Below, one piece after another: positions 1 through 7,125 of a stretch of DNA of 11,737 bases (within the stretch, counting starts at the first letter, position 1; each line of letters begins with the position of its first letter). Below the pieces are notes generated by a model. The model had not been told where the DNA came from. It saw only the letters and a program-made list of their open reading frames with translations, and did not search any database. Position numbers and translations under genes: made by a program. This DNA is from Pseudomonadota bacterium. Lineage in GTDB: Bacteria > Pseudomonadota > Alphaproteobacteria > Rhizobiales > Kaistiaceae. The DNA lies in NCBI GenBank assembly GCA_023433185.1, contig JAEZEN010000421.1, forward strand, positions 1 through 11,737, in the 5' to 3' direction.

Positions 1-1
1 C

Positions 2-538
2 CGGCCACTTTCCCCCTATGGCGCCTCCAAGCTCGCGATGGAGGGATACCTTTCAGCGTTCGCAGGGGCCTACGGCCTGGGCACGGTGGCTTTGCGATTT
101 TCCAATGTCTACGGACCGCATTCCTACCACAAGGGCAGCGTTGTCGCGGGGTTCCTCAAGCGGGTTCTCGATGGCGAGGAACTGGTCATCTACGGCGATG
201 GCGAGCAGGTCCGTGACTTCCTGTTCGTGGGCGATCTGGTCCAGGCCGTGCAAAAGGCGATCGAGAGCCGTGTGACCGGCGTGTTCCAGCTGGGTAGCGG
301 GCGTCCGACGCGCATCAACGACCTCGTCGCCGATATCCGTCGGGCAACAGCACATCCCGAGCTGGCGGTTCGCTACGTCGCGGCGCGGCGCGGCGAGGTT
401 CTGGCGACCTGGTGCGACGTGACCAGGGCGCGCCGCGAGCTCGGCTTCGAGCCGGCCACGTCTCTCACCGACGGTCTTGCAAGGACATGGGCCTGGTTCG
501 AGGCCGAACGTGCGCGGGACGAAGCACAGCACCCGTGA
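2..538 (+). CDS. NAD-dependent epimerase/dehydratase, extended SDR, C-terminal part
   Basis: This is the C-terminal 178 residues of a nucleotide-sugar epimerase/dehydratase whose start lies left of the window. The open frame enters at base 2 and shows the SDR active-site motif SPYGASK at once, with tyrosine codon 17-19 and lysine codon 29-31. It is followed by the substrate-binding signature of GalE-like enzymes: LRFSNVYGP, then a GDGEQVRDFLFVGDL stretch, then FQLGSG. The N-terminal Rossmann glycine motif must be upstream and is not seen. Enzymes of this group interconvert or oxidise UDP- or dTDP-hexoses for surface glycans, using bound NAD in the cytoplasm. The exact substrate (UDP-glucose/galactose, HexNAc, or glucuronate decarboxylation) cannot be decided from this half. 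The stop is TGA at 536-538. The sqdB-like gene follows on the same strand after 199 bases, so it may belong to the same transcript. Confidence 0.9.
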   Translation, partial: RPLSPYGASKLAMEGYLSAFAGAYGLGTVALRFSNVYGPHSYHKGSVVAGFLKRVLDGEELVIYGDGEQVRDFLFVGDLVQAVQKAIESRVTGVFQLGSGRPTRINDLVADIRRATAHPELAVRYVAARRGEVLATWCDVTRARRELGFEPATSLTDGLARTWAWFEAERARDEAQHP

Positions 539-737
539 CGCGCGTCATCGGGCAGGCGGCACCCGGATTTGCGAAGGGGATGACCGCCTCCCTGTCGGCC
601 CGTCTGTCATGGCGGTGCCACCCCCCGAGACCTCGGCGGTTGACATCATGGCCGTGAGTCGGGGATTGAGGTACTACAGGCGTCGGAGACCTGCGGTTCG
701 CGTTCGGTCCGGCAAACGCAAGGACGCAAGGGGTACG

Positions 738-1955
738 ATGGCGACGGTTCTGGTTCTCGGCGGCGACGGATTCTGCGGCTGGCCGACTGCGCTGCATCTC
801 AGTGCGCAAGGCTACAGCGTGGTTGTCATCGACAATCTGTCGCGACGCCATATCGACAACGAGCTCGAAGCGACCTCGCTCACGCCTATCCAGCCGATGG
901 GCACGCGGCTGAGGGCCTGGAGCGAGATCAGCGGTCGGGAGATCCTCTTTCACCATCTCAACGTGGCGAAGGAGTTCGCCGAACTGCTCGGACTGATCGA
1001 GCGCTACCGGCCGGTAGCCATCGTTCACTTTGCCGAGCAACGCGCTGCGCCCTACTCGATGAAGACGGCCAAGCACAAGGTCTACACCGTCGACAACAAT
1101 CTCAATGCCACCAACAACGTACTGGCGGCGATCGCCGAAAGTGGCCTCGACATCCACCTGGTGCATCTCGGGACGATGGGGGTCTACGGTTACTCCAGTG
1201 CCGGAATGGAGATCCCCGAGGGGTACCTGAAGGTAAAGGTGGGCGGGGAGGACGGCCAACTGCTCGAACAGGAGATACTCCACCCCGCCAACCCGGGCAG
1301 CATCTATCACCTGACCAAGGCCCAGGATGCGCTGCTGTTCCAGTTCTACAACAAGAACGATCGCATCCGCATCACCGACCTGCATCAGGGTATCGTCTGG
1401 GGTACGCAGACCGAGGAGACCCGCAGGGACGTCAGGCTGATCAACCGATTCGACTATGACGGCGACTACGGGACGGTGCTCAACCGCTTCCTGATGCAGG
1501 CAGCGGTCGGCCATCCGCTCACGGTCCACGGCACCGGAGGGCAGACCCGCGCCTTCATCAACATCCAGGACACCGTTCGTTGCGTTCGCCTGGCGATCGC
1601 GAACCCACCGGCGAAGGCCGACCGCGTCCAGGTGCTGAACCAGATGACCGAGACCCATCGCGTGCGCGATCTCGCGAAGATGATCAGTCGCCTGACCGGG
1701 GCGCCGGTCGACTATGTGTCGAACCCCCGCGCCGAAGCCGACGAGAACGAATTGAAGGTCAGCAACAAGACGATCCTCCGGCTCGGCCTGCGGCCGATCC
1801 TGCTTCAAACGGGACTGCTGCAGGAAGTGACCGAGATCGCGCACAAGTACCGGGACCGTTGCGACTTCGACGTGATCCCATGCATGTCCTACTGGAACCG
1901 CGACCGCGTGGCCGCGTCGCAGGAAGCAGCCCCGCTCCGGGTTGCCCGAGCCTGA
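738..1955 (+). CDS. sqdB: UDP-sulfoquinovose synthase (SqdB/SQD1 family)
   Basis: The 405-residue protein strongly resembles SQD1/SqdB, which joins sulfite to UDP-glucose to form UDP-sulfoquinovose using bound NAD. Seen in the sequence: the NAD motif GGDGFCGW (residues 8-15); the family signature DNLSRR (32-37) followed by SLTPI (47-51); HFAEQRAAPYSM (97-108); LGTMG with T146; YHLTK with catalytic Y190 and K194; DLHQGIVWG (214-222); and a QAAVGHPLTVHGTGGQTR segment (254-271). These fit the Thr-Tyr-Lys triad of plant SQD1. The ATG at 738 is chosen because it begins directly before the Rossmann strand and has AAGGGG at 728-733. The open frame continues upstream, but that extension looks noncoding. 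No sqdX, sqdC or sqdD partner for sulfolipid synthesis is visible. Lying among glycan genes, it may supply sulfoquinovose to a polysaccharide, as Agl3 does for archaeal glycans. The family call is firm; the glycan role is inferred. Confidence 0.87.
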   Translation: MATVLVLGGDGFCGWPTALHLSAQGYSVVVIDNLSRRHIDNELEATSLTPIQPMGTRLRAWSEISGREILFHHLNVAKEFAELLGLIERYRPVAIVHFAEQRAAPYSMKTAKHKVYTVDNNLNATNNVLAAIAESGLDIHLVHLGTMGVYGYSSAGMEIPEGYLKVKVGGEDGQLLEQEILHPANPGSIYHLTKAQDALLFQFYNKNDRIRITDLHQGIVWGTQTEETRRDVRLINRFDYDGDYGTVLNRFLMQAAVGHPLTVHGTGGQTRAFINIQDTVRCVRLAIANPPAKADRVQVLNQMTETHRVRDLAKMISRLTGAPVDYVSNPRAEADENELKVSNKTILRLGLRPILLQTGLLQEVTEIAHKYRDRCDFDVIPCMSYWNRDRVAASQEAAPLRVARA

Positions 1956-2077
1956 CGGGCGGGGACGTCCGCGCTCGGCTTCCGACGGAAGGTCTCGATT
2001 CGCGGATCGTCGTGCGTGCTCATGGTGCGGACCACGGACACGCAACCGTCCGGGAGGCAACGCATGACGTGGGACGC

Positions 2078-2887
2078 ATGACCGCGGGTACCGGCGTTGC
2101 CGACTTCCTGCTCACCGGCCTGCCGCGCAGCGGGACAACGCTGCTCACCGCCCTGCTCGACGACCCGCCCCGGTCTGTAGCGATCGGCGAACCGCGGTGG
2201 CAGCAAGAGTGGCGCCGGCGGAACGCGCCCGATCCCGAGGCCTTTGCCGTCTACTTGCGGGAGGACTTCGCACGGGTCCGTGCCGTGCTGCTGCGCGGTG
2301 AGGCCATCGAGGACCGGGTCGCAATGGACGGGCTGCCGCTGACCAACTACGTGCAGGACGGCGCGCGCGCCTTCGCATTCCGGGAGCGGCGCGAAGGGGG
2401 ACTGGCACCGGACTTCCGCCTGGCCATGAAGTGGCCGGCGCTCTATACCGCCGTACTGCCGGCGCTGGTGGCGAGCGGCGCGTTCCGCATCATCGCGCAG
2501 TTGCGCGATCCGCTGGCGACGCTGCGCTCGTGGAACGCAACCGACTTTCCGATCGCCCGCGGGCGCCTGCCGGCGGGCGAGCCCTACTGGCCGGAACTGG
2601 CCGAACTGTGCGGCTCCGAGCGACCGCTCGCGGAGAAGCAGGCGCGGATCTGGGAGCTGTTCGCGAGCCGTTATCTCGCGCTGGGTGAACGAATCACGCT
2701 GCTTCGCTACGAGGATCTGGTCTCCGATGCGGCGGCGACGGCGCGCCGCCTGGGGCTGGAATTTGCGGACGTGGCGGTGGTGCCGCGCCCGGATCGGCCA
2801 GATCCGGACCCGGCGGCGACCCGCGCGATGGCCGCGGCGATCGAGGCCTTCTGTCCCTCGGCGCGACGGCTCTATCCGAACCGGTGA
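2078..2887 (+). CDS. Sulfotransferase (PAPS-dependent family)
   Basis: The 269-residue protein has the two PAPS-binding signatures of sulfotransferases. The 5'-phosphosulfate loop TGLPRSGTT is at residues 13-21. The 3'-phosphate motif lies in IIAQLRDPLATLRSWN, with R143, D144 and S151. The C-terminal YEDLVSD (211-217) is also typical. Such enzymes move sulfate from PAPS to a hydroxyl of a sugar, lipid or small molecule; the acceptor here cannot be read. The start is uncertain: ATG 2078 sits a few residues before the P-loop, but GTG 2069 is in frame and better spaced from GGGAGG at 2052-2057. A five-codon frame from ATG 2064 also ends in ATGA across the 2078 start. It lies 122 bases after the sqdB-like gene and 10 bases before a glycosyltransferase, which suggests that a sulfated glycan is made here. 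Confidence 0.83.
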   Translation: MTAGTGVADFLLTGLPRSGTTLLTALLDDPPRSVAIGEPRWQQEWRRRNAPDPEAFAVYLREDFARVRAVLLRGEAIEDRVAMDGLPLTNYVQDGARAFAFRERREGGLAPDFRLAMKWPALYTAVLPALVASGAFRIIAQLRDPLATLRSWNATDFPIARGRLPAGEPYWPELAELCGSERPLAEKQARIWELFASRYLALGERITLLRYEDLVSDAAATARRLGLEFADVAVVPRPDRPDPDPAATRAMAAAIEAFCPSARRLYPNR

Positions 2888-2897
2888 GAGACCGGCG

Positions 2898-4331
2898 ATG
2901 ACCCGTCTCTGGCTATACTGGGAGAACCCGGCCGGCGGCGCGCCGCCGCCGCATGTGCTGCTCTGCAGCCGCATCCTCCGGCGGGTCTGTCTCGGCTGCG
3001 ACATCCGCCTCGTCACGCCTGACAACGTCCGGCACTACCTGCCGGACTACGATCCGCGCCTCGGCCGGATCCGCGTCGTCGACCGGCCCGGCACGGAGAT
3101 CGCGGTGCGCTGCGACTTCATTCGCGCGTTCCTGCTCGAGCGCCATGGCGGACTCTATGTCGACACGGACTGCATCGCCCTCCGCGACTTCGCAGAGATC
3201 GGTGGAAGGCTGTCCAAGGCGGAGTTCGTGGCCATGCGGCGCGTGACGTCGAAGGCGCAGCACATTTCCGTGGGCCTCTACGGTTCGGTCGCCGGTGGGG
3301 CCATCATCTCGGCCTATGGGGAGGCGCTGCGGAATCTCCTGCGGGAAAGGACCGACCTGAGATACATCGAGGCGGGTCAGACCCTGCTGACGCCGCTCGT
3401 CGATCGCTACAGCGAGACCTGCGAACTCCTGCCCGAGCACCTCGTTCACCCGGTCACCGCGCCACGGCAGAGCGCGTTCCTGCGGACGGATGTCGAGCCC
3501 GCCGAGATCATCGCGCCGGAGGCCTTCGGCTTCATGCTGTTCCACCGCACGTTCGAGGAGGCGCTGGCCGGCTGGAGCCTGCGCGATCTCTACTACGGCG
3601 ACATCCTGCTCTCGAAGGTCTTCCGACGCTGTCTGCCGGAGGTGGAGTTCGTCGCGCTGGAGCGCGATGCCGCGGCGTTCGGCGCCCGGGCGCTCATGGC
3701 GGGGGACGCGCTGCCTTGTCCTCAAGCGCATGGTCGAGTTCGAACCGCAAGGGCTGTCCGTCCGCGCCCGTCCGCCCCTCGCCCCGCAGCAGCGCCAGAT
3801 AGGCGTCGATCGCGGTCGCCGGGTTGTCGCCCGGCCCCCAGGGGCGATCCGGGAAGCTGCCGGCGGGCAGGCGCTCGACGATCGTGTCGAAGACAATGCA
3901 GTAGCTGCCGGTCGCGACGAGTGGCGCGTAGAGTTCAAGCTCCGCGAGGACATGATCGTGCGTGTGGCTTGAATCGAGGCAGACCAGGACCCGCTCAAAG
4001 CCGGCGGCGATCTCCCGGACCCGATCCGCGACGCTCGGATCGAGAGAGGGCCCTTCTATCAGCTCCAGGCGGCGGCGCAGGGGATGGTCGTCGAGCGCCG
4101 CCCGGTTGTGCGCGCGAATGTCGATGTCGACCCCCACGACCCGGCGCTTCGGCGCCCGCGGGTCGAGTGTCTCGCCACGCTCCGCCGCGTCGCAGAGCTC
4201 GAGCAGGGCGAGCAGCGAGGCGCTCAGGACCAGCGAGCCGCCGTGGGCGATACCGGTTTCGACGATCAGGTCGGGTTTCACCGCCCAGACGATCTCCTGC
4301 AGGGCGACCATGTCGGTCGGAACCTGGATGA
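2898..4331 (+). CDS. DXD-motif glycosyltransferase (GT32/capsular-synthesis type) with abnormal C-terminal readthrough
   Basis: Residues 1 to about 268 resemble small sugar-nucleotide glycosyltransferases of the DXD sugar-binding type. RCDFIRAFLLERHGGLYVDTD (71-91) is the hallmark, with D89 and D91 expected to hold metal and nucleotide-sugar. The protein starts MTRLWLYWEN, and the ATG at 2898 lies 10 bases after the sulfotransferase stop, so the two genes are probably cotranscribed. The domain ends near base 3700, but no stop follows. The frame stays open to TGA at 4329-4331, adding about 208 residues. That tail is arginine-, proline- and alanine-rich and is simply the antisense of the opposing CmcI-like gene, so it is very unlikely to be native. 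The expected product would be about 265 residues. The donor and acceptor are unknown. I trust the glycosyltransferase call up to about 3700 but not the tail. Confidence 0.72.
   Translation: MTRLWLYWENPAGGAPPPHVLLCSRILRRVCLGCDIRLVTPDNVRHYLPDYDPRLGRIRVVDRPGTEIAVRCDFIRAFLLERHGGLYVDTDCIALRDFAEIGGRLSKAEFVAMRRVTSKAQHISVGLYGSVAGGAIISAYGEALRNLLRERTDLRYIEAGQTLLTPLVDRYSETCELLPEHLVHPVTAPRQSAFLRTDVEPAEIIAPEAFGFMLFHRTFEEALAGWSLRDLYYGDILLSKVFRRCLPEVEFVALERDAAAFGARALMAGDALPCPQAHGRVRTARAVRPRPSAPRPAAAPDRRRSRSPGCRPAPRGDPGSCRRAGARRSCRRQCSSCRSRRVARRVQAPRGHDRACGLNRGRPGPAQSRRRSPGPDPRRSDRERALLSAPGGGAGDGRRAPPGCARECRCRPPRPGASAPAGRVSRHAPPRRRARAGRAARRSGPASRRGRYRFRRSGRVSPPRRSPAGRPCRSEPG
3694..4331. other. 638-base tail-to-tail overlap at a probable rearrangement junction
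   Basis: Two convergent coding frames overlap here: the plus-strand glycosyltransferase readthrough and the minus-strand CmcI-like gene. Only the minus-strand frame carries recognisable family motifs in this stretch. Homology of the plus-strand gene stops close to 3700, and the minus-strand protein loses its family's usual C-terminal ending at about 3715. The two losses meet within some 20 bases. This suggests that a short intergenic segment with both gene ends was deleted, or that two fragments were joined here. Confidence 0.5.
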
Positions 4332-4497
4332 TCGGCCGCCCCATCCACGTGTAGTTGTACATGTAGCGGCTCTGGAAGGCCTGCTCGATCCAGCGGGCCG
4401 AAAGCGCCTGCCACTCGCTGGCGGCCGGATAGCCGGCGATGCGCGCGCGCTTCTCCCGCTCGAAGGCGACGATCGGGTCGTCGGGCCCCTCCGTCAC
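3694..4497 (-). CDS. CmcI/rhamnosyl O-methyltransferase family protein, C-terminus shortened
   Basis: The 267-residue protein belongs to the cephalosporin-hydroxylase (CmcI) family, which also contains rhamnosyl O-methyltransferases acting on glycolipids. Visible motifs are YNYTWMGRPIIQVPTDM (47-63), the SAM-binding ETGIAHGGSL (80-89), VGVDID (121-126), LDSSHTHDHV (174-183), FDT (203-205) and FPDRPWGPGDNPATA (215-229). In a surface-sugar operon, O-methylation of a deoxysugar is more likely than hydroxylation. The start is GTG at 4497-4495, overlapping the upstream gene's TGA in a GTGA junction. The C-terminus is odd: relatives usually continue after an (E/D)xK step with a stretch like LLITVAPDGYLKR, whereas this one ends at K261 followed by AARPPP. 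No other minus-strand frame restores that ending. The core fold and SAM site are intact, so activity is possible but not assured. It is the last gene of the operon. Confidence 0.82.
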   Translation of the reverse strand: MTEGPDDPIVAFEREKRARIAGYPAASEWQALSARWIEQAFQSRYMYNYTWMGRPIIQVPTDMVALQEIVWAVKPDLIVETGIAHGGSLVLSASLLALLELCDAAERGETLDPRAPKRRVVGVDIDIRAHNRAALDDHPLRRRLELIEGPSLDPSVADRVREIAAGFERVLVCLDSSHTHDHVLAELELYAPLVATGSYCIVFDTIVERLPAGSFPDRPWGPGDNPATAIDAYLALLRGEGRTGADGQPLRFELDHALEDKAARPPP

Positions 4498-5315
4498 GGC
4501 CGCTGTGCCTCCCGGGCATCCTCCACAAGGCCCGGCAGGTCGTCCAGGATCGCGTTCCCGGCGAGGCCGAACTCCTCCGCGATGCGACTGACGTCGATCG
4601 GCGGGAATGTCCGCGTCGGCCCCCCCGGCGCGAAGGACACCGGCGCGCCGGTGCACAGGCGGAGCGCCTCCGCCAGCTCGGCGTGACGCGTGGTCCGGCC
4701 GCTGCCGACGTTGTAGACGCGGTGCCGGCCGCCGCCGGCGATCAGCGCCAGGAGGCGTGCCGCCTCGGTTGCCGCGATGTAGTCCTTTGCGGATTCCGGC
4801 GATTCCCGAATCGTCACGCTGCCTCTCTCCTCCAGCTCGGCCAACACCGCGCCCAGGAAGTCGAGCCGGCTCTGGCCCGCCCCATAGACGGAGGCGAGCC
4901 GCGCGACGCGGACCCGGGGAGAGTCGTGCGACAGGCAGAGTGACTCGCCCAGCAGCTTGCTGCAATCGTAGAGCCCGTCTGCCGACGGCACCGCGCGCAG
5001 CGGGGTGTCCTCGTCCGCCGGCACCGCCGGGTCCAGTCCGCCGTAGATCCGGGTGCTGGAGAGGTAGAGCCAGGAGTCGTAGCGAAGCCGCTGCAGCAGG
5101 CGGCTGAGCAGGCAGACATGCGCCTCGACCGCTGCGAAACGCCGTTCGCGGAAATCGGCGGTCAGCCCGATGGCGTAGATCACGTGCCCGGCTTCGCCGC
5201 TTGCCTGGGCCACGGCGTCGCGCGGCGGCACCGCCACGTCGTGCCCCTCCGCCCGCAGGCGGGCGCAGAGATGACGGCCGACGAAGCCTTCCCCGCCGAA
5301 GACGGTAAACCTCAC
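4494..5315 (-). CDS. SDR-family NAD(P)-dependent sugar epimerase/4-ketoreductase
   Basis: This 273-residue extended SDR has the Rossmann motif GGEGFVG (7-13), the active-site serine/threonine in LSSTRIYGG (85-93), and the catalytic pair Y116 and K120 in YDCSK. VASVYG-like (ASVYGAG, 141-147) and YNVGSG (201-206) motifs follow, as in nucleotide-sugar enzymes. It is shorter than GalE-type epimerases (about 310-340 residues), which fits a reductase. The gene starts at GTG 5315-5313, which overlaps the C-methyltransferase TGA by four bases, and it ends in a GTGA overlap with the next gene. Placed after a dehydratase, epimerase and C-methyltransferase, its likely job is NAD(P)H reduction of the C4 ketone of the CDP-sugar, the role NovS plays for noviose. 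That assignment rests on context; C4 epimerisation is an alternative. Confidence 0.84.
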   Translation of the reverse strand: MRFTVFGGEGFVGRHLCARLRAEGHDVAVPPRDAVAQASGEAGHVIYAIGLTADFRERRFAAVEAHVCLLSRLLQRLRYDSWLYLSSTRIYGGLDPAVPADEDTPLRAVPSADGLYDCSKLLGESLCLSHDSPRVRVARLASVYGAGQSRLDFLGAVLAELEERGSVTIRESPESAKDYIAATEAARLLALIAGGGRHRVYNVGSGRTTRHAELAEALRLCTGAPVSFAPGGPTRTFPPIDVSRIAEEFGLAGNAILDDLPGLVEDAREAQRP

Positions 5316-6565
5316 GCGCGGCCTGGCAGCGCTTCCGCCGCCACCTCCTGCATTGCCGGGACGGCCCGGACCAGGCGTCCGCCCCAGTCGTCGATATAGT
5401 GGAGCTGGGCCGCGATCTCGTCGGTCAGGTTCCAGGGCAGGATGACGACGCGGTCGGGCCGCTCGGCGCGCAGCCGTTCCTCGGAGACGACCGGAATGCG
5501 GCATCCGGGCAGGTACATCCCCTGCTTGGCCGGGTTGATATCGACCACGAAGGACAGCAGGTCCCGATGCACGTCCGCGAAGTTCAGGAGGGCCGTTCCC
5601 TTGGCCGCGGCCCCATAGGCGGCCACCTTGAGCCCCGCGCGCTCGGTCTCCTGCAGCCAGGCCAGGAAGTTCTTCCTGACCGTCTCGGCCCGGGCCTGCA
5701 TATCGCTGTAGAACGCGCGATCGCGCACGCCGGAAAGCTGCTCCCGGCGAAGCAGTTCGGCAACGCGAGCGCTCGCCGGGCGGTGGGCATGCTCTGCGGA
5801 CTCGGCGAAGACTCTCAGGCTGCCACCGTGGGTCGGCAGTTCCTCGACATCGAAGATGCGCAGGCCGCCGGCCGCGAAGATGTGTTCGACCGCCGTCAGC
5901 GAAAGATAGGAGAAATGCTCGTGATAGACCGTGTCGAACTGGTTCTCCTGGACCATGTTGAGGAGGTGCGGGAATTCGAAGCTCGCCACGCCTTGCGGCC
6001 GAAGAAGCAGGGCGATGCTGGCGACGAAGCCGTCGGGATCGGGGACATGGGCCAGAACGTTGTTGGCCACCAGCAGATCGGCCTGTCGTCCCGCCGCGGC
6101 GAGGTCGCGCGCCAGGTCCGGGCCGAGGAAGGCCTCGACGATCTCCAATCCGCGGGCCCGGGCCGTGCGGGCCGTCGCTGCGGTGGGTTCGATGCCGTAG
6201 CAGGGGATGCCGCGCGCGCGGACGTATTGCAGGAGGGCCCCGTCGTTGGCCGCCACCTCGATGACGCGACTCGCGGCGGTCAGGCCGAAACGCGCGATCG
6301 CCGCATCCACGAAGCGCTCGCTGTGGCGCAGCCAGGAGGCCGAGGCCGAGCTGAAGAAGGGGTAGTCTGCGGTGAAGAGTTCGTCGGGTCTGGCATGGTC
6401 CTCCGTCTGCACCAGCCAGCAGCTTTCGCAGACCAGAACCCGCAGCGGATAGCGGACTTCCGCCACGCTCAGTGCCTCCTCCGCGAGGAGCGCATTGACC
6501 AGCGGCATGGAGCCGAGGTCGAGGAAGGTAAGCGTCAGTGCCGCGCGGCAGTGGCGGCAGTTCAT
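5312..6565 (-). CDS. SAM-dependent sugar C-methyltransferase (NovU/TylCIII/EryBIII type)
   Basis: The 417-residue length and three-part build match the deoxysugar C-methyltransferases. The N-terminal zinc-binding part has C3, C6, C46 and C49. The central SAM domain has VIEVAANDGALLQY (101-114). Next comes the catalytic segment YHEHFSYLS (214-222), whose tyrosine and histidines match those implicated in proton abstraction in TylCIII-like enzymes. The C-terminal domain carries AAYGAAAKGTALLN (315-328) and VDINPAKQG (341-349). These enzymes add a methyl group to the carbon next to a 4-keto group of an NDP-6-deoxyhexose, at C3 (TylCIII, EryBIII) or C5 (NovU). Which carbon is used here cannot be read. 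The ATG at 6565 overlaps the TGA of the preceding epimerase gene (ATGA), and the end overlaps the SDR start (GTGA). Its presence indicates that the operon makes a branched-chain sugar. Confidence 0.9.
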   Translation of the reverse strand: MNCRHCRAALTLTFLDLGSMPLVNALLAEEALSVAEVRYPLRVLVCESCWLVQTEDHARPDELFTADYPFFSSASASWLRHSERFVDAAIARFGLTAASRVIEVAANDGALLQYVRARGIPCYGIEPTAATARTARARGLEIVEAFLGPDLARDLAAAGRQADLLVANNVLAHVPDPDGFVASIALLLRPQGVASFEFPHLLNMVQENQFDTVYHEHFSYLSLTAVEHIFAAGGLRIFDVEELPTHGGSLRVFAESAEHAHRPASARVAELLRREQLSGVRDRAFYSDMQARAETVRKNFLAWLQETERAGLKVAAYGAAAKGTALLNFADVHRDLLSFVVDINPAKQGMYLPGCRIPVVSEERLRAERPDRVVILPWNLTDEIAAQLHYIDDWGGRLVRAVPAMQEVAAEALPGRA

Positions 6566-7125
6566 GGCAGAACCACTCCTTCGAAAGCCGGGTCGAGCGA
6601 CGGAGCCGAGGCGTCGCGATCGGAAAGATCGGTGATCGGTTCCGGCCAGGCGATTGCCAGCCGCTGGTCGCAGGGGGCGATGGCCATCTCGGCGTCCGGC
6701 ACGTAGGCGGCAGTGTGAAGGTACAGCTCGCAATCGTCAGCCAGGGTCTGGAAGCCGTGGGCGCAGCCCTCGGGAACGAGCAGCATCCGGGCATCCCCGG
6801 CGGTGAGCGTCGCGCCGTGCCAGCGCAGGAAGCTCGGCGAGCCGGCGCGCAGATCGACCGCGACGTCGAACACGGCACCGCGCAGGCACGCGACGACCTT
6901 GGTCTCGGCGTGCGGCGGCCGCTGAAGGTGCAGGCCGCGAACAGTGCCGCGCCGCCGTGTCAGCGTCCGGTTTATCTGCTCGATCCTCCGCCCGCCGAGG
7001 AGCGGCTCCATCTCCTCGCGGCAGTACACCCGCTCGAGCCAGCCGCGCCGGTCCGAAAGCGGCCGACGTTCAATCAGCACGACGCCCTCGAGTCCGGTGG
7101 GTGAGATATTGAAGCGGCGGTTCAC
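6562..7125 (-). CDS. rfbC: dTDP-4-dehydrorhamnose 3,5-epimerase family protein (RmlC type)
   Basis: This cupin-fold epimerase has the usual RmlC length, 187 residues. Motifs include DRRGWLERVY (25-34), RGLHLQ with catalytic-type H66 (63-68), ETKVVACLRGAVFDVAVDLR (74-93), VPEGCAHGF (117-125), and Y141, which aligns with the catalytic tyrosine region. The enzyme acts on a 4-keto-6-deoxy NDP-hexose and inverts C3, C5 or both. With a CDP-glucose pathway upstream, the substrate is probably CDP-4-keto-6-deoxyglucose rather than the dTDP form, and the enzyme may be a single-centre epimerase like NovW; this is inference. The start is GTG at 7125-7123, in a GTGA overlap with the rfbG stop, and it ends in an ATGA overlap with the C-methyltransferase. 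The family is certain; the specificity is open. Confidence 0.88.
   Translation of the reverse strand: MNRRFNISPTGLEGVVLIERRPLSDRRGWLERVYCREEMEPLLGGRRIEQINRTLTRRRGTVRGLHLQRPPHAETKVVACLRGAVFDVAVDLRAGSPSFLRWHGATLTAGDARMLLVPEGCAHGFQTLADDCELYLHTAAYVPDAEMAIAPCDQRLAIAWPEPITDLSDRDASAPSLDPAFEGVVLP

Noticed and set aside
640..668. TTGACA at 640-645 as a -35 promoter element for the sqdB-like gene
   Set aside because: The hexamer is perfect, but no acceptable -10 sequence lies 16-18 bases downstream, so it cannot be supported alone.
477..737. Upstream extension of the sqdB-like open frame, with alternative ATG at 648
   Set aside because: Family members begin right at the Rossmann strand; the extension is arginine-rich, overlaps the upstream gene and shows no motif. 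The ATG at 738 has a ribosome-binding sequence.
465..2060. Long minus-strand open frame opposite the sqdB-like gene
   Set aside because: It is a GC-rich shadow: the plus strand carries clear conserved enzyme motifs and this frame has none.
2789..2807. Perfect 7-base inverted repeat with 5-base loop inside the sulfotransferase gene
   Set aside because: It falls in coding sequence for an Asp-Pro-Arg-rich stretch and is not followed by a U-tract; chance is likely in GC-rich DNA.
2933..2948. 16-base GC palindrome just inside the glycosyltransferase gene
   Set aside because: It arises from Gly and Pro/Ala codons; only C and G are present, so the self-complementarity has little meaning.
4638..4653. 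16-base palindrome CACCGGCGCGCCGGTG inside the SDR gene
   Set aside because: It encodes the normal TGAPV-type segment of the enzyme and is isolated; there is no second copy or operator context.
5399..6706. Long plus-strand open frame opposite the C-methyltransferase
   Set aside because: It has no recognisable domain, while the minus strand holds all family motifs.
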